The notes: generated from the letters alone by a model not told the origin. Shown: positions 11,131 through 24,705, numbered from the stretch's first letter. The stretch: DNA of 64,000 nt from Monarcha castaneiventris obscurior (GCA_026261815.1 JAMPIT010000174.1:16182001-16246000), one strand, 5' to 3'. Numbers and translations: made by a program.

Positions 11131-11904
11131 CACATAAAAAAGCACTGATATATCAGTACACATGAAGAGGTTAGATATCCTGTTGAATGAAAGTGATTTT
11201 TTTATGCATGCCTTAGGCCAGCTGAGGGAAGCAATCTGTATCTCCTAGCTGTGATCACCTGACTGGGGAATGGATAAAAAAAAAGGCGGTGTTGGGGGGG
11301 GGAAGCAAAAAAGCAAATGCCAATAGGAAGAAAAGAGAGGAGGAAGGAAGAAAAAAGCTTTGAGGCATGTTATTAAATGTCCAGAATCCCCAGACTGGTA
11401 AAATTCAATCAGTAATATGCCTGTTCCCAAGCCCAGTAAATTTTAGATAGATCTGGCTGATAAATTTCTATATCCTTCTAGATTCAATTACTATGAAAAA
11501 TTTATCTTCATAATTTCCCACTCCTTTTCCATTTAAGCTCAATCTGAAAGTGAAAAAAAAAATGAAAACTGAAACTTAATTTTGATAATTTTGTATGAGA
11601 CTGTCATTTATTGACAAAAGCCTCTGTATATATTCAATTCTCCATATTGACTTCATATCTGTTTGATGTCAACCCCTGTCAATGGGGCTCTCAGGTGGCT
11701 GCACCACACTCTCGCAGCTCTGGAGATCTTTAGGTGAGAAAATCTCCATGCCCAGTCAGCCCATAACACAGATTAAATGCAAAGCTGCACAAAAAAACCC
11801 CAGCAGACAGGCCAATCTTTGTCAATCCCAGCGCAAACTTTACTGAGGTATTTCACAGCCAACATTCTTGGAGAGCGAGCACGGACTTGCACAAATTCGG
11901 AGCT
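11131..11904. other. No recognisable feature
   Basis: A-rich sequence with a purine-rich patch (about 11290-11360, including a G8 run near 11293). No continuation of the reverse transcriptase could be read past about 11130. Confidence 0.45.
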
Positions 11905-12050
11905 TGCCTGTTTAGGTTATGAGCTCTCTGGGGCAATGACTTTCTCTTCGGATGCAGGTATCCACTTCATAGCGCCAGTCCTGCTGTAATAATGCTAATA
12001 ATAATAGTAACAACAGCAATAATAATAATAGAAATAATAATAATTTCATC
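11905..12050 (+). repeat. Ancient SINE/LINE 3' tail with AAT run
   Basis: The text GAGCTCTCTGGGGCAATGAC, then TCTCTTC..ATGCAGGTATCCACTTCATAGCGCC and CTGCTGTAATAATGCTAATAATAA, follows a tail I recall from sauropsid repeats (GTAAGCTCTTTGGGGCAGGGACTGTCT...TACAGCGCC...GTAATAATAATAAT). The microsatellite at 11986-12044, with imperfect AAT units, is its expected A/T-rich end. There is no coding. Confidence 0.55.
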
Positions 12051-12187
12051 CAGGATGCTGCGTAGAAGAGCTGAAGGGCAGCAGGTGTGTTGGGGAAATA
12101 ATATAATACATCAAATCCTGCGCAGTGAGCACATGAGCGTGTGATATCAAAGACACTACCTATGAAATTAATTTGCCAGTGACACTG

Positions 12188-12292
12188 CCTTGCCTACCAT
12201 CCCTGGGCGTTGTGAGAATTAATTAATGCTTGCAAATCGCCTTGAGAACTTCAGAGGAAAGGCGCGTTATGTATGCAAAGCCCTGCTGCCTT
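12188..12292 (+). repeat. MIR-type SINE 3' tail
   Basis: GTTGTGAGAATTAATTAATGCTTGCAAATCGCC is followed by TTGAGAACTTCAGAGGAAAGGCGCG and TTATGTATGCAAAG. Compare the better-kept copy at 61.74 kb: TTAATTAATGTTTGTAAAGCGC, then a TTTGAAATCCTCGGATGAAAGGC block. This is an ancient amniote MIR-like tail. The 5' tRNA part is not recognisable. Confidence 0.65.
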
Positions 12293-13848
12293 TCCCTGGT
12301 GCCGGCTGCACACCTGTGCCCATTGCATCATGTGCTGCCTCTGTCTGGTCGCCGAGTGCTGGCGGTGCTCATGTGGCCTCAGCATGATTGATGGCTGGAT
12401 CTGGGTGCCGGCACTGGGAGCTCTCCTCTGTCAGCAGGGAGCTTGCCTCCACACGCCTGTGCACCATCAGCCTCTTTCCTCCCGGCACAGTTGTCAGGTT
12501 TCCCAAAACAATGATTACCTTTCCCCAGAAATAAACCTCCGTCCTGACACCTCTCCCATCTGGAGCCTTGCTCCTTTGTAAGGGTCTCTTCCCGACCTCC
12601 CAGGGCTTGTGTGAAACTTCTTTCCTTCGTGTTTGTAAAACATGCCAACGTGAAAGTGCAAGAAGAGAGTGGTGCACACTCTTTTTTTTTATGATCACTA
12701 TTAGAAAATAATTGTAGCTATGCAAGATGCCCAAGTTGTACCTCAGAGGTCACTACGCCCTCTGAGGGAAGGACAGCAGTGCTGGAGGCATTAGCAGGAG
12801 CATCAGAGTGAGGCTTCTCCACCTTCAAAGTGTCCATCCCTAATCTCAGAGGACCTGAATGTGCCTGCAGGCCGTGGCAGCTGCTCTGAAGGGAGATGCA
12901 GGTACCTTATATCTGCAAGCCCAGTGTTGAGGGGACTCTGAGTCACCAAATTCTTCTTACATTGAAAATAAGTCCCATTTGCAGCAAATAATTACTTACA
13001 GTGAAGTAAAAGGCTTATTTAAATGCCCTTTTCTTCTCTTTCTATATTCAATGCATTGTTTTAAAGAATTCACATCATTTGGTTTTGTGGGATGTTTTTT
13101 TAAATGTACATGTTTAGGCTCAGTTTCCAGGTTATCCTTGACACCCCTATCATGGTACACCAGCCATGCTTACATTTGCCTCAAAAGAAGTGGGGAGAGG
13201 ACTCCTGTTTCCAATCACTGCTCCCTCCTCATGGCTATAGCACCATACCATATCTCCACAGGTGCTGGAAAGCAGTATCCTGCTGTTGCTGAGTGATTTT
13301 AGGCAGCAAACATTGGCAGTCATCTGCCTTACCCTGTTCCAGCTGCACTCAGCAATGTGTGGAGGGAAGAAGAAGCAGGAGAGCAGGTTGTAAGGAGTTG
13401 AGGCTCCTCTTATCTTCTTTTCTGTGCTTCAAAAAGAAGTGGTGGACTCACTAAATAAACCTCCAGCCTTTCTTAGCACTATGGAGAGGTGAAACCCAGA
13501 ATACATTCCTGCTGAATCTGAAGCTCCCAGTCAAAAATTCAGAATCAATTATGAGACATAATCTTGCCCTTAATCTCAGGTTCTGTTCATGGAGCGCTGT
13601 CTATGAGAACTATATTAAGAAAAGGATCATACCCTAGGAAGAACTACCCTAGACTGCAGGTACAAATTCTCTCAGTGGTTCACACAGACTTTTCTTAGCC
13701 CACATCAGGAGAGATTTATTTGGGAATCCTTTCTTTGACCAAAACCCTCATAGATATGTCATCTTCTCCTAAAAATCAGCTTATTTTTGATATTCAAAGA
13801 TTTTACACGTTCACAATGGTGAGGGAACTTATCTGTGCTAGTGGTGAT
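12293..13848. other. No recognisable feature
   Basis: Unique sequence, somewhat GC-richer near 12.3-12.6 kb. Open frames of 102-121 codons on both strands at 12273-12734 overlap each other and carry no motif. Confidence 0.4.
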
Positions 13849-13922
13849 CACAGAATCATAGAATGTATAAGGCTGGGGGGATCACTGGGGATCATCTTGT
13901 CCAGCTGCCTCTGCCAGGCAAC
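13849..13922 (-). repeat. CR1 LINE 3' end fragment
   Basis: CACAGAATCATAGAATGTA followed by AGGCTGGGGGGATCACTGGGGATCATCTTGTCCAGCTGCC is the reverse complement of the avian CR1 3' end (terminal ATTCTATGATTCTGTG repeat). It is a short 5'-truncated copy of about 75 bp. Confidence 0.75.
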
Positions 13923-16900
13923 ATCTTGTAATGTTTTACAAGAACTTCTCAGAGGACACAAACTTTTTCCTTTTTTCCTTCATGGTTGGCTTCAGTCAAA
14001 TGCTTTCAGTTTTTTGTTTATTCTGTCTCTGCTTTAGATTTCTCTTTTACGAGTAGTCTGTTTAAAAATTATTTTGTGTACAATGAGAAATAACATTATT
14101 TTCTTTTTCCAAGAATCAAACTTGTTCCTTCAGATTGTATAATTTTCCCCTTTCCCCCACCTCCAGAAAAGCTGGTGTTTGCAAAAACCCTCAATTTCCA
14201 TTAAGCAGTGATTCTGGTGGATAATTAGAATTTAATTTCTCTGACCAGCATCCTCAGGGGCATTCAGATGTCTTCTGCTTCACCATTCCTGTCCCACACG
14301 AACAGGAGTAATAATGTTTTCCTGTTCTACCCAGATGTTGGAAAGCTGAGCCCTTAAAAGCGTGCTTAGCTCCTACAGTGATTAGTCAGGGCCCTTAAGG
14401 GAGAGCATCAGCACTCAGTGCAATCTCCCTTTGGCTTTCCCGTTCACCCTGCCTCCTCCTTTTCCATGCTTTGCATGGGTGCTTGGGTTCTACCTCCTCT
14501 GAAGAGCTTCAGCTCAGCCCATTCCATACCCAGAGGCAACTAATAAAGGTCAATCTCAGATATAATGAAAGGGGACAATGAGGCTGTTCTGGCCACTCCT
14601 AGTTTTCCCCACTGCTTCTCACGAGCTCTGCAGGTTCTTCTTGTTCCTCCACCAGGCCTGAATGTCAGGGGGAGGCTGTTCCCACCACCATCCCCAGCTG
14701 TTCTTCAACAGTCATGTCCTTTGAAGATGTGCATACTTATCATGTTATTTCAAAATACCAAAGGTCACATTACCTTCCCTTTTCCCTTCCTCCCCGCTGG
14801 AAAATAAGGGCAAGAGCAATTACTGAGTAAACAAGAAGGAGCGGGTTTGCAGAGCTGCTGTGAGGGACTGGGGGACTCCACCAGACTGGTCTGTTGAAGT
14901 CAGAAATCCCTTTTTCCCACCTCACCCTGCAAATTAAAATTTCAGAAGTTATAGAGCATTCTTCCTACATCTGTGTTGTCCCTTTTGTCACAGAAAATCT
15001 GTTAGATGTTCAAACATTCACGAGACAACAAAAAGCTCAACTTTTCCTGCATCTTTTATCCAAAATTCCACGCTGGAGTGATAGAACTGATTTTCAGCAG
15101 TCATATTAAACCCCAGGAGGCATCGCAAATCACATCTGTGAGGTTTTGGGAAATAAAGATACACCTAAGTCATAGACCACCCCAAATTCTTGATGACCCT
15201 CTGCCAAAACAGGAATCAGGGCTGTCCCAGGTTCCTCCTTTTCCAGCCTACTATGCAGCAAGGCTCCAAGTTACCTTTTCTGTGATTCCTATGAGGTTTG
15301 TTGGCCCTGAAGGATAAGAACTGCAGTTCTGCTTGGCAATTGCATCATGTAAGTAGTAGGTCTACCTTGCTCCCTCCAGCTCACCCAGCTATAGGCTGGG
15401 CAGAGCAGGGCCCTTAAGAAATACTTTTATAGGACTTCTGAAAAGCAGGTGGTCCAACACACAGAAAGCACATTAACACTAACGAAGATAAAGAATTTCA
15501 CAGAAAGATAATTGTTTGCCTAGCAGCTGAATTTATTTCGTTCTCAAGTTGTAATTAAGGGAAAAGTTGCAGTTTAGAATGCAATCTGGTTTTCCCTCTT
15601 TTTTTTTTTTTTTTTGCCTAATAAGCAGAGCAAGAAGTTGATTCATTTTTATCTACAAGGGAGAAATGTATCATTTTACCCACACCTGATTTAACTGAAA
15701 TGAGTAAAAGACAGATAAACAGCTGGAGAAACCTGAGAAAAAAACCACTGAATTCAATTTACCAGAATCTTGCATGCCTGGGGAAAAAAATAGAAATAAA
15801 AAAAAGAAAGAAAGAAAAATAAATAAAAACAAAAAGGGAGGAATCATCCGTGGACAAGCAAGTTTATATCTTAAGATGTTGGACAGTTTAAGTTCTTTTT
15901 TCCAACAAGTAAGGATGAGCTGTTTCCAAGAACACAGGTGTTCTTATTGTTACTGTGATTTACTGTCTGTGTGTGTGCAATGTTTAGGAGTTGTACACTT
16001 CGTAGTCCAGCAGTCATACCAAACTTAAGGATGTCAAAAAACAAAACTGGTCTCAGATCAGTGGGTGCTGCTTAAAAGAGCAAAGAAACATGGAAGGAAA
16101 AGAAAGGGTCTGCTCCAGAGAGGTTACAATCAAAGCAGAAGACAGGCAATGAAAAGCAGTCCTTCCTTCTGGATAAAGACAAGGAAAGAGCAGGGCAATA
16201 CAGAATAAGGGGCAGTTTTCTCATGAGAGTCATGGCAGGTTCTTGGATATGTCTCTACTACATGAATAAATTTTGTTAAATGAGAAGCAGGGACAGTAAG
16301 TTGTATCAAAATTGGAAGGAAGGTTCATTGGATAGGGACAGAATTACAGAAAGATAAACATGTTTCCAGGCATAGGAAATAACATTTACCTCTACAATGA
16401 CTTACCATAAATCGAAAAGTTTGGATTATCGTTTTGGATTTTGGATCATTTGAACTCACCTAAAAAAATATCAAGTATCATTTTCCCTTTAAAATAATCC
16501 ATAATATTTGTGCACAGATCTCAGAATGTATTCAAGTGTGCAAATCAAACAGGGATAGATGTCTGAATACCTTTGAAAATCTGGGTCTCATGTTCACTCT
16601 ATTCTGATGGGCATTGAGATGAAGGTCAGTCTGCTGCAGGACTGTAAACACTGACTTCCTGGATCCACCTGCAGGTTTATATGGAATATGATATTTTCTC
16701 TACCAGTGACTGGGCTCAAATGCATGTGAAAAACCTATAGTCATTTATGTGGAAAAGAAGAACTACGTACCCATCTCAGCTTTTATTGAATACCTATTCT
16801 TAATTTCACCAAGAAAGAAATGTATCTTCCCCTTCCTTTCTCTAGCCACCTGGAAAAGCCTCCAACTGTTCCTTGGAATCTTGCTAAATCTTCGGGACAG

Positions 16901-17958
16901 CAGTTAGTGAGGTTGAGGTAACCTGGGAGCAAATCACATGAGCCAGGCAGGAACACGCAATCATTTGATGTCGCAAACGCAACTGTGCAAACAGAGCAGC
17001 ATGAGTTAAACTGCTCCAACCACTTGTCCCAACACTGAGTATTTCATGTATTCCCTTCTCTACCTAGTGCTTCTCCAAAGACCCCAAAGCTTGAAATTGT
17101 CTGGACACAGGCTCAGCTTTTGCTCTTAGAAATTCCTTCTAGACTATGAGCCTCAGAACAAATAGGTTGGTTTTCTGAAAGTGAATCTGTCAGATCTTTA
17201 GCAATTAATTCATGCTTAATATGCATTGATGAGCACTTTCAAGGATTAAAATTATATTTATTATTTTAAAAATAGGGATTTATTATTTTCCAAAGATATT
17301 TTTTCTGAGACAATCCCTGCTATAAAGATTGTTTTTTCTACCTTCCTTTCAAATCCTTCAGGTATTTGCTGTTTCTCTTTCTGTGCTTTCTGTTTGCCCA
17401 TGTAGAGCAGCAATTTTTGGCACATCAAGCACATTAGATAATTATATGTCAGTTGAGAAACTCTGAGCTTCTTGTCACTAGTCTATAAAGCTCTCTGTAA
17501 TGTTGTAATACAATATCGCTGATATCTCAAGGAGATAACATGTTAAGTGTCTACTGGCTATATAATTTGAACCAAAAGTTAACAAAGAGAACTGATCTTT
17601 TGGTAAACATATAGTATATTTTTGTCATCTCTTCCTGATAGTGGTTTTGATAAGCAGATTTAGATGTGGTGTTATCCTCTGATTGCTTTTGCAGTGTACT
17701 TGCAAGACAGGGAACTCCTTCATAATTCCTCAGACAGATGGTTGAGAGGAATTTCCCAAGTACCCACAGATCAAAGATTGCTCCCTGTAAATGGTGATGG
17801 TTGCTGATATTACAAATCCACCCAGACATTTTATTTCTCCTCATTCTAAACACCCTTTCACTTCTCTCTGCCCAATGTGGATTCCCATTAGGTGGGAAGA
17901 ATAATTTTAAGCAATCAAGAGTCAGTGTGATAGAGCAAGCCTTAGATTGCTCATTAAG
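13923..17958. other. Mostly featureless; poly-T and A-rich patches
   Basis: No gene or known repeat body is seen over 4 kb. A T17 run lies at 15599-15615 and an A-rich AAAG/AAAT patch at about 15783-15838. A minus-strand open frame of 165 codons (17551-18048) overlaps the next CR1 at its start and has no domain. Confidence 0.45.
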
Positions 17959-17959
17959 G

Positions 17960-18437
17960 ACCAGGTTGTGAATGAGGGGTAGATGACAAAGATCTATGAA
18001 ATCAAAGAGGCATGGAAATGATGAGCAATTGTTCTCTGTCTTTTCCAAAACAAGAGCAAGGGGACATCAAATGGAACATGGAGGAGACTGGTTCAAAACA
18101 AACAAAGGGAAATGATTCTTCATACAATGTATAATTAAGCCGTGGAACTCCTTGCCACAGGATGTTGTGGATGCTGTAAATTTACATGGGTTCAAAAGGG
18201 ACTGGACAAGTTCATGAAAGAAAAATTCTTCAAGAGCTATTAAATACAAAGACATTACCTCTGGCTCCGGAAGACGCTGCAATGCAAATCTCAAGATGTT
18301 GTGAGAGTGCTCTGAGGAAGTCTCACTTTGCTATTTTACTTTTCCCCAAGCATGTATTAATTCTTGGCCCCTGTCAGAAAGGGCTACATGTGTTAGATGG
18401 ATCCCTGTATAGCTGATACAGCTCTTTTTATGTCCTC
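17960..18437 (+). repeat. Old CR1 LINE fragment, sense
   Basis: Landmarks of the CR1 3' coding end and 3' region appear in order: GATCTATGAAATC, AGCAAGGGGACATCAAATG, GGTTCAAAACAAACAAAGGGAA, TTCTTCATACA, GTGGAACTCCTTGCCACAGGATG, GGGTTCAAAAGGGACTGGAC, AAGTTCATGAAAG, GTCAGAAAGGGCTACATG, TTAGATGGATCCCTG, and an end near CTTTTTATGTCC. These match the turtle/crocodile-type CR1 rather than the young bird subfamilies, so this is an old insertion. Stops and indels break the frame. It is 5' truncated. Confidence 0.82.
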
Positions 18438-20228
18438 ATTTCACACAGCTGTCTCATTCAGGGAGCAGATCAAGTGATGGCCACTTCATACTATTCACCT
18501 CAAATGCTCTTACTCCACTTAGAGCAATAAGTAATCTGAAAATGAGTGTATTGCTAAATACTTTTATTTTGAGGCAGTTTAGCTTCCCAATTTTCTGCCT
18601 GGAAGGTACAGAAAATTGAAGCTTTCTGGCTGCCTGGATAGAGTAGGGCACAGTGGGCTCTCAGAGGCACCTCTCCTCCTCATGCTCCAGTTGGTGACAT
18701 GGGCAGTCTTGTGTAAAAAGTGGGGTATCTCTCTCAGCCTTTAAACTCTCTGGGCTGTCTAAATAACCATCCCAGTACTTAATAGTGATTCAGAAGCAGA
18801 AACACACATTTGGGATGCTTGACTATGTGAAAATTGGCCGGGAAATCCCTCAAGTTTTTTATTTGTGTTACTTCTGGCACTTGGCAAGTCTACCAGTGCC
18901 TCCCCAACTAGAACTTTGCCTGGTAATGAGGAAAAGTGGAGAAAAGTCTAGGAAAAGTGGCTCCATCCTGAAAGCAGTGCCTGATACTCTAATTGATAGT
19001 CTGTCCTTTTGAAAGGAGGGAAAAATATCCCCCCCTCACTACCATTTACTAGCAGCTGGGTTTGAGGAGAGAAAGTGTACAGAACAAGTCCTATCCTGCA
19101 CTGGAATACTCCTGCATCTGCATGGGCTAAAACCCTCTCTAGCCAACCCCTGGGTCCCGCAGGCTTAACCATTTTTGTGGGCTAAATTAACACTTTGGTA
19201 ATGGAGCCAGAGAGCCACTGCAAAATGAGGTCTGGCTGAGTGATGAACACCCCCATCCCATGGGATCTAACAGCTGAAGAGGGAGCTTAGCTTCAGGCCC
19301 ATTGCAGGTACTCCAAAATGAGCACCCCAAAAGCGTGGAGGCACTCAAAAATGAAAATCTGCACTGCAGGATTTAACCTGGGTTTCAAAAGCCGTTCCTT
19401 TCCCTTCCCAGAACCCCTAAAAAGCCTTTTGGGCAAGGAAGGCAACTCTTCAGGCTCCACGGGTATTATTATTATTATTTGGAAGCCTGTTTTGTATTCG
19501 GAGTTGGCTGCTCCTTGGGTTCACCCAGGCAGTTTACTGCATGCATGCCGAGGTGTATATTGGATGTGCCTAATAGCTGCAGTAGGTGGAGAGGGAGGAA
19601 GCTGTGATCCAAATGATGGGAACTCCTGGAGGGAGTTGTCTTGCCACTGGCATGCTGTCAGCGTGCCAATAAATAAGAAAGTTGAGATGATCAGAGGCAG
19701 CTATCTAAACAAACTAGGGTGAAAACTCCCAGCCTGCGTGGCAATCAGGCACAAGAAACTCATTCAGTGGCCATCCACCTTCTTCCCATGGTTCAGGTTT
19801 GGTATTCTATGAAACACGAAACAGGCAGAAAATATCCCTGTGCCCAAAAAAAGGCCCTGTGGCTGTTGTACCTTCTGTCATGCCATTGCTTCTGCCAAAC
19901 ACCTCTCAGAGGATTAGTAGTGGGAAACATGAAATGAGAGGTGATTCACAAGCTCTTTATATGTCAGTTTGCAAGCACCAGAATTAGCCACTGAGTAGCA
20001 CTATCCCAGTTCGGGAAGAGAGAGAGTTGCTCCTTCAGGTGTTGCAAATCACTGGCAAATTCACTGATGTTGTAGTGCTTCAGATATTTTCCTTGCGCAG
20101 GCACAAACCTGAACTCAAAGGCTGTGAGGAAATCAACAAGAGGCAGGAAGATACAGAAATCACATGGTTCTCTTCTCAGCAAACCCTGCACGGGCAGGTA
20201 ATGTCCATAGCTGGCTGATCAAATCTGT
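18438..20228. other. No recognisable feature
   Basis: Unique sequence. A minor ATT run (four units) occurs near 19465. Open frames at 19318-19987 are short and motif-free. Confidence 0.4.
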
Positions 20229-20325
20229 AGCTGGCTTTGTAATATGTATAAATATACAAAAATATACAAAAATAGGTAATATGCATAAATATGTAAAAAA
20301 ATGTACAAATGCACAGCTGGCTTTG
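20229..20325. repeat. AT-rich tract between 11-bp direct repeats
   Basis: AGCTGGCTTTG occurs at 20229-20239 and again at 20315-20325. The stretch between is built from repeated ATATGTATAAATATACAAAA-like units. The layout resembles an insertion flanked by target duplications, or local slippage. No transposon ends are recognised. Confidence 0.5.
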
Positions 20326-21900
20326 ACCCCAGTTCAAAGCCCCAGTACCCTTAATAGGCAGTGAAGGAGCTGCATCTAGGTTTTTCACCTCTTACTTTTT
20401 ACTTGGTAAAGCTAGAAATGCAGAGATTACTCTGGTCATCAGTGTCTTCTGTGCTCCACCTTTGGATGAAATGTCCGAAGAAGACAGAATGACCCTGTAC
20501 TTTAACTTTTAATCCATTCAAATGGGAGACACAAATCTCTTCCAATAAGAATGGGAAAAGCAGAAAAAGACTTTCCAGGATACCAAGCGAGTGTTTCAAC
20601 TGACTGTTGGAGATGTAGTTCATGGACTGACAGGAAGCCTGTGAAACCTGAATGAAAGAATGTATCTGCCTCCAAATCTGGAGTTGGGCACCTGGCTTCC
20701 GAGAAGAAAAGAGCACAAAGCCTCACACCTACCCTTGGCCTTCCTGCCCTCACACTGGGTTTTGCCTTGTGCTGTCACATGCTAAACCTTTTCATAAGTG
20801 CTTGATGACCAACGTATTGCATAAGAAGCTTACTTGGCTAAATTGGGCAACTTCATATCAACAAAGCTCCTAAGAGCTAGAAGCTACTGAATTCAGAGCT
20901 GTGATATGTAAGTCCTTTGGTAGGTGTAGATCTTTGATACCACACCAATGACAGAAGGGCTGGAATAGTTTAGAACAGAAAAGAATAAGAGCTTTAATCC
21001 TTATTCATGGGTATCCAGGATCTTTAATATCTGCAGCCTCTCTGAATCAGTTTAGTTTATTTAGCACAACTAAGACACATTTGATCTGTTAAAGCTGCCA
21101 ACCTTCTTGTTCCTCAGGTAGGCTGTTTATCACCTTTTACACGAGAGCTCTGCTGTCTGTCTGTCTCTGTCCGTCTCTCCCTTCCTCCAGCTGAAAATCA
21201 GCTCTCTCCAGGAAATAGTTGAATCAAATACATTCAATGTTCACTCCTCTTAAGAGTATTAAATATGCGCAATCAAGAACCATAAACACAGTCACAAGAC
21301 TTCTGAGTTCTACTACTAACCCTCAAAGCTATGTGCTAATGACAGATGGTCTGTAAATAAACCAGGCTTCCCCAGTCAAGTGCTGGATAGGAAGCTGAGA
21401 TTTATGTTCAATAATGATTTCACAAAAAACAGAAACTGAACAAAAAACCCCAGCAACAAACCCCACCTAAAATATCTTCAGCTTCACCAGTTTTCAACAA
21501 AAAATAAATACTGTTAAAGCTCCTTAGTGATTTATGGAGCTAGGAGAAATAGCTTGCATTGGAGGTTTAATGACAACTTCACTTGGACATTCTGGACGTG
21601 CATAACCACAGACAACTTGCACATTATGACTGTGTATTAAGTAATATATAGAGAAGAGCTGCTTGGATGATCAGAGAGACAGAGAATCTGCTTCAAAAGA
21701 GGGGACAAAGGATGGTCTGAGGGTCAAAGCACAATCAGCTAACCCAGCTCTGCTGGGAACCAGAATAGAGCTGCCAGTGATTTGCTGGGCCCCAGATCAC
21801 CTCGCTGCAGTCCAGCACATTATCTTACACAGGCATATCAGTTATTCACTGGTGTCTTTAGTGCTACATCAATGCAACATGTCTGAACACAGCTTGTTGA
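20326..21900. other. No recognisable feature
   Basis: Unique sequence with overlapping short open frames on both strands near 20399-20873. A CTGT/CTGTC-rich patch occurs at about 21150-21180. Confidence 0.4.
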
Positions 21901-21919
21901 CTTTGAAATGCTCAGCAAC

Positions 21920-22065
21920 AAAGGATTATAGGTGATAGAAGTGGCCTGTATAAATACATTGAGGCATAAACAAGGGAGAGTAACAAAAGCTCTCTGAGTT
22001 AATGGCCAATGCTCTTACCAGAACCAATGGGATTTAATGTCCGAGATTACAATTAAAACAAGGTA
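21920..22065 (+). repeat. Possible old CR1 fragment
   Basis: GTATAAATACATTGAGGCATAA, then CTCTGAGTTAATGGCCAATG and ACCAGAACCAATGGGATTTAA, resembles the CR1 segment that reads TATAAATACATTGAGG...GTTAAGGGCCAATG...ACAAGAACAAATGG in old sauropsid copies. The match is partial and the edges are uncertain. Confidence 0.4.
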
Positions 22066-24611
22066 TATATAACTTCAGTCATGTAGGGGGAACAGAAAAG
22101 ACAGCAGGAGTTTTGAAATGATCAGCTGGTGAAAAGTATTGGTGTTCTGACTGCCTGGAAAGTGCTGCAACACACAGACGTATTGCGTGTCCTATTTACT
22201 CTGGAACAGTAAACACTCCTCCAGAATGGCATGTGTACTTCACTGCATCACTTCAGAGCAGAAGTTCTATGGGGGAGCTTCTTTTCCATACTCAGGGGTG
22301 TCAAAAATTCTGGGGTTTTTACATAAGCTGTGAATTTCCAGAAGTTATAGTGCCCAGCTAGGAGATAACAATGGTATTCCTGTAATGTTTTATTTCTCCT
22401 CGAGAAGTTCCTCCATGCTAGGCTGTGAGGCTAACCAGAATTTTCTTGTTTTATGGAGTGAAAGTACAATATGGAGAGTACAATGATCACTGTGAATACC
22501 AAGTCAGTGAGGACAGACACTTTCCATAGACACTTCCCACTTTGTTTTCAGGCCCACATCCAGCGTCTCACAACAAACGCAACAAAGATCTCCAGGGATT
22601 TGTCTTACTCATCAAGGCCTAGTTTTTGGCTGCTGGGTCTGCCTGACCTGAAGATTTGTATTTCCACAGAAAAGTTCTACCACTGTGTGCATGACCAGCT
22701 TCCATCTGCCCTCACCTACATCTTTCTGAGGACACAACTCAAGGGCTTTCAGCTTAAATTCTCTTGGACTCCGTGTCTCTTTGTTGTGTCAGTGGTGGCA
22801 AAGCTTGCCCTGATCTCAGGAAAGAAACTGTGAAAAGGATACTGTGTGGGGACTGTCTGTGCTGGAGGAACTTTTTGCTTGTGTCTGCCTTAAGAACAGG
22901 TTTCACCTCAAAGTAAATTCAAATCAGGCTCCAACCCAACTTCTGTCCAGCTGAATAAATGCTCTCAGGCTTAAATGATATCCCAGAATAGGTGAGGGTT
23001 GGATTTTTTTCCTGCATGGATGATCTAGCATTTTGGATTACAGTTTGGGTAGCTTGTTTATATACAGGATACAAATCCTAAACTAATACGAGAAGTATTC
23101 TACCCAAAAAACTTGAACACATAACTTGACTGAGAAGCTGACACCAGTTTTTATTTTTAAAGGTTATTTTTACTGCTAAATCTTAGATGTTCAAGTTTGC
23201 TGAGAAGAGCAGGAGTTTACTTCCTGTAGCAGAGAAAGGGCAGAAATAAGCTTGAGACATGGGGAAGTTTTTCATTAACATATGTTTAGTATTTCAGATA
23301 TTTAAATACTGCTAAAAATTCAGCAGAATGCTTTTTTGCTGACTTTTAAAATTATTATTTACAGTGCTACAAGAGATTATTTTGTCATGAAAGATTGTGC
23401 TCATGAAAGATTGGTTTTCCCCAGTTGTTGAATCTGGGGTACATTCTAGTGTGAATGTCTGAGACCCAGAAAGCAATAACGATTAGAAATGCATTATTTT
23501 TTATTCCTTATTCTTCATAGGAAAAAAAAAAAACACAAAACACACACATAAAGTAGGAACTAAAAATAATGACAACAAATAGCTTTAAAAGTAGTTTGAT
23601 CATAAACAAAAATCTATCATGACCTTAATAAGAAACCCACTTTTCCAGCCATCCCCTTTCTAAAATTCTCAGTGTTCCCAAATTGGGATTTTTTTAACTG
23701 TCTGTATTTTAACCTGGCTCTTTAAGTGTGTACACAATGTACACATTTTTTTTCCCCTAATGTTCAAAATTAAGCCCCTCTGTATGCCTTCCATGCTGAA
23801 GTTTAAAACCTCAGCCTGCACAAGTCCAGTGCAGAAAGATCTACAGCCTCCAGGCAGAGCGAGGAAGCTCTTTAAAGATGAATCATTTTCATAAATGAGT
23901 GCAGAGGGAGGTCAAGCCAGGGGACACAGAAGGTTACATGTGTGGCTGAGATAAGGCCTCATTCATCCACTTCTTACTGTCAGGTCTTGATGGGTGAACA
24001 TTGCCTTGAGCTCCCATAAAACATGTTGTTTGCAGAAAACTTGCAGGTGGTTCATAAAAAAGTCCAAACTGTTACCAAGAAATTTATCTCTCAACTGCTG
24101 GATCTGTTTATAATAGAAGTGAAGGATCTCATAGAGAAATTAAGTATCAGAGACTGACTTATATTGGCTTGCCAGACTGAAAAACCCAACCTGCCTTCCA
24201 AATACTGCACTAAAAATGTCAAAGCAATTGTATTGATGACATCTTGACAAGATACTGTACAAGACTGTTAAAAATACAACAACAACAACAAAAGAATGTT
24301 GCCTGTTTATGGAAAACTTGTCCCTGGGGAAGGGATGTGGGTATTTAAGAGAGTTTTATGGAGGAAATTCAATCAGTTCTCCCTGGAACATTTGATTTTA
24401 GAGACTGTCAATCTTTAATTACTCTGGTGCCCATCTGAAAGGCCATTTTTAAAAGGGTGTCATTGTTTCTCTCTGTATTTCAAAGTGGATATTCAGATAA
24501 AGCTGGGTTGTGTTAGCAGGGAGAAAACGTGAGGGTTAAAATGAATGTAGGAGGCATCATACGGTGGACAGTTTGATGCTGTTGTGGATATTTAGTCACT
24601 GAGTACCAGAT
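22066..24611. other. No recognisable feature
   Basis: Unique AT-rich sequence. The 120-codon plus-strand frame at 22471-22833 has no recognised domain and no paralog-like pattern. An A13 run lies at about 23520-23532 and a CAA run (CAACAACAACAA) near 24279. Confidence 0.4.
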
Positions 24612-24705
24612 TTGAGACCTTTTGAAGTCAATGAAGCCTCCCTTTTGACTTCACTAGTTTTAACTCCGATGAACTGTACTGAGATCTCCAGCTGGTTTCA
24701 CATAA
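24612..24705. repeat. Foldback repeat fragment, CCATTGA-type
   Basis: TTTGAAGTCAATGAAGCC and TTTTGACTTCACTAG face each other across a short CTCC centre. They are followed by AACTCCGATGAACTG and ACTGAGATCTCCAGCTGG. This fits the recalled sauropsid foldback family (GAAGTCAATGG...CCATTGACTTC...ACTGAGATC). It is decayed. Confidence 0.45.

Noticed and set aside
17551..18048. 165-codon minus-strand open frame
   Set aside because: It has no domain, and its first part runs antisense into the CR1 fragment that starts near 17960.
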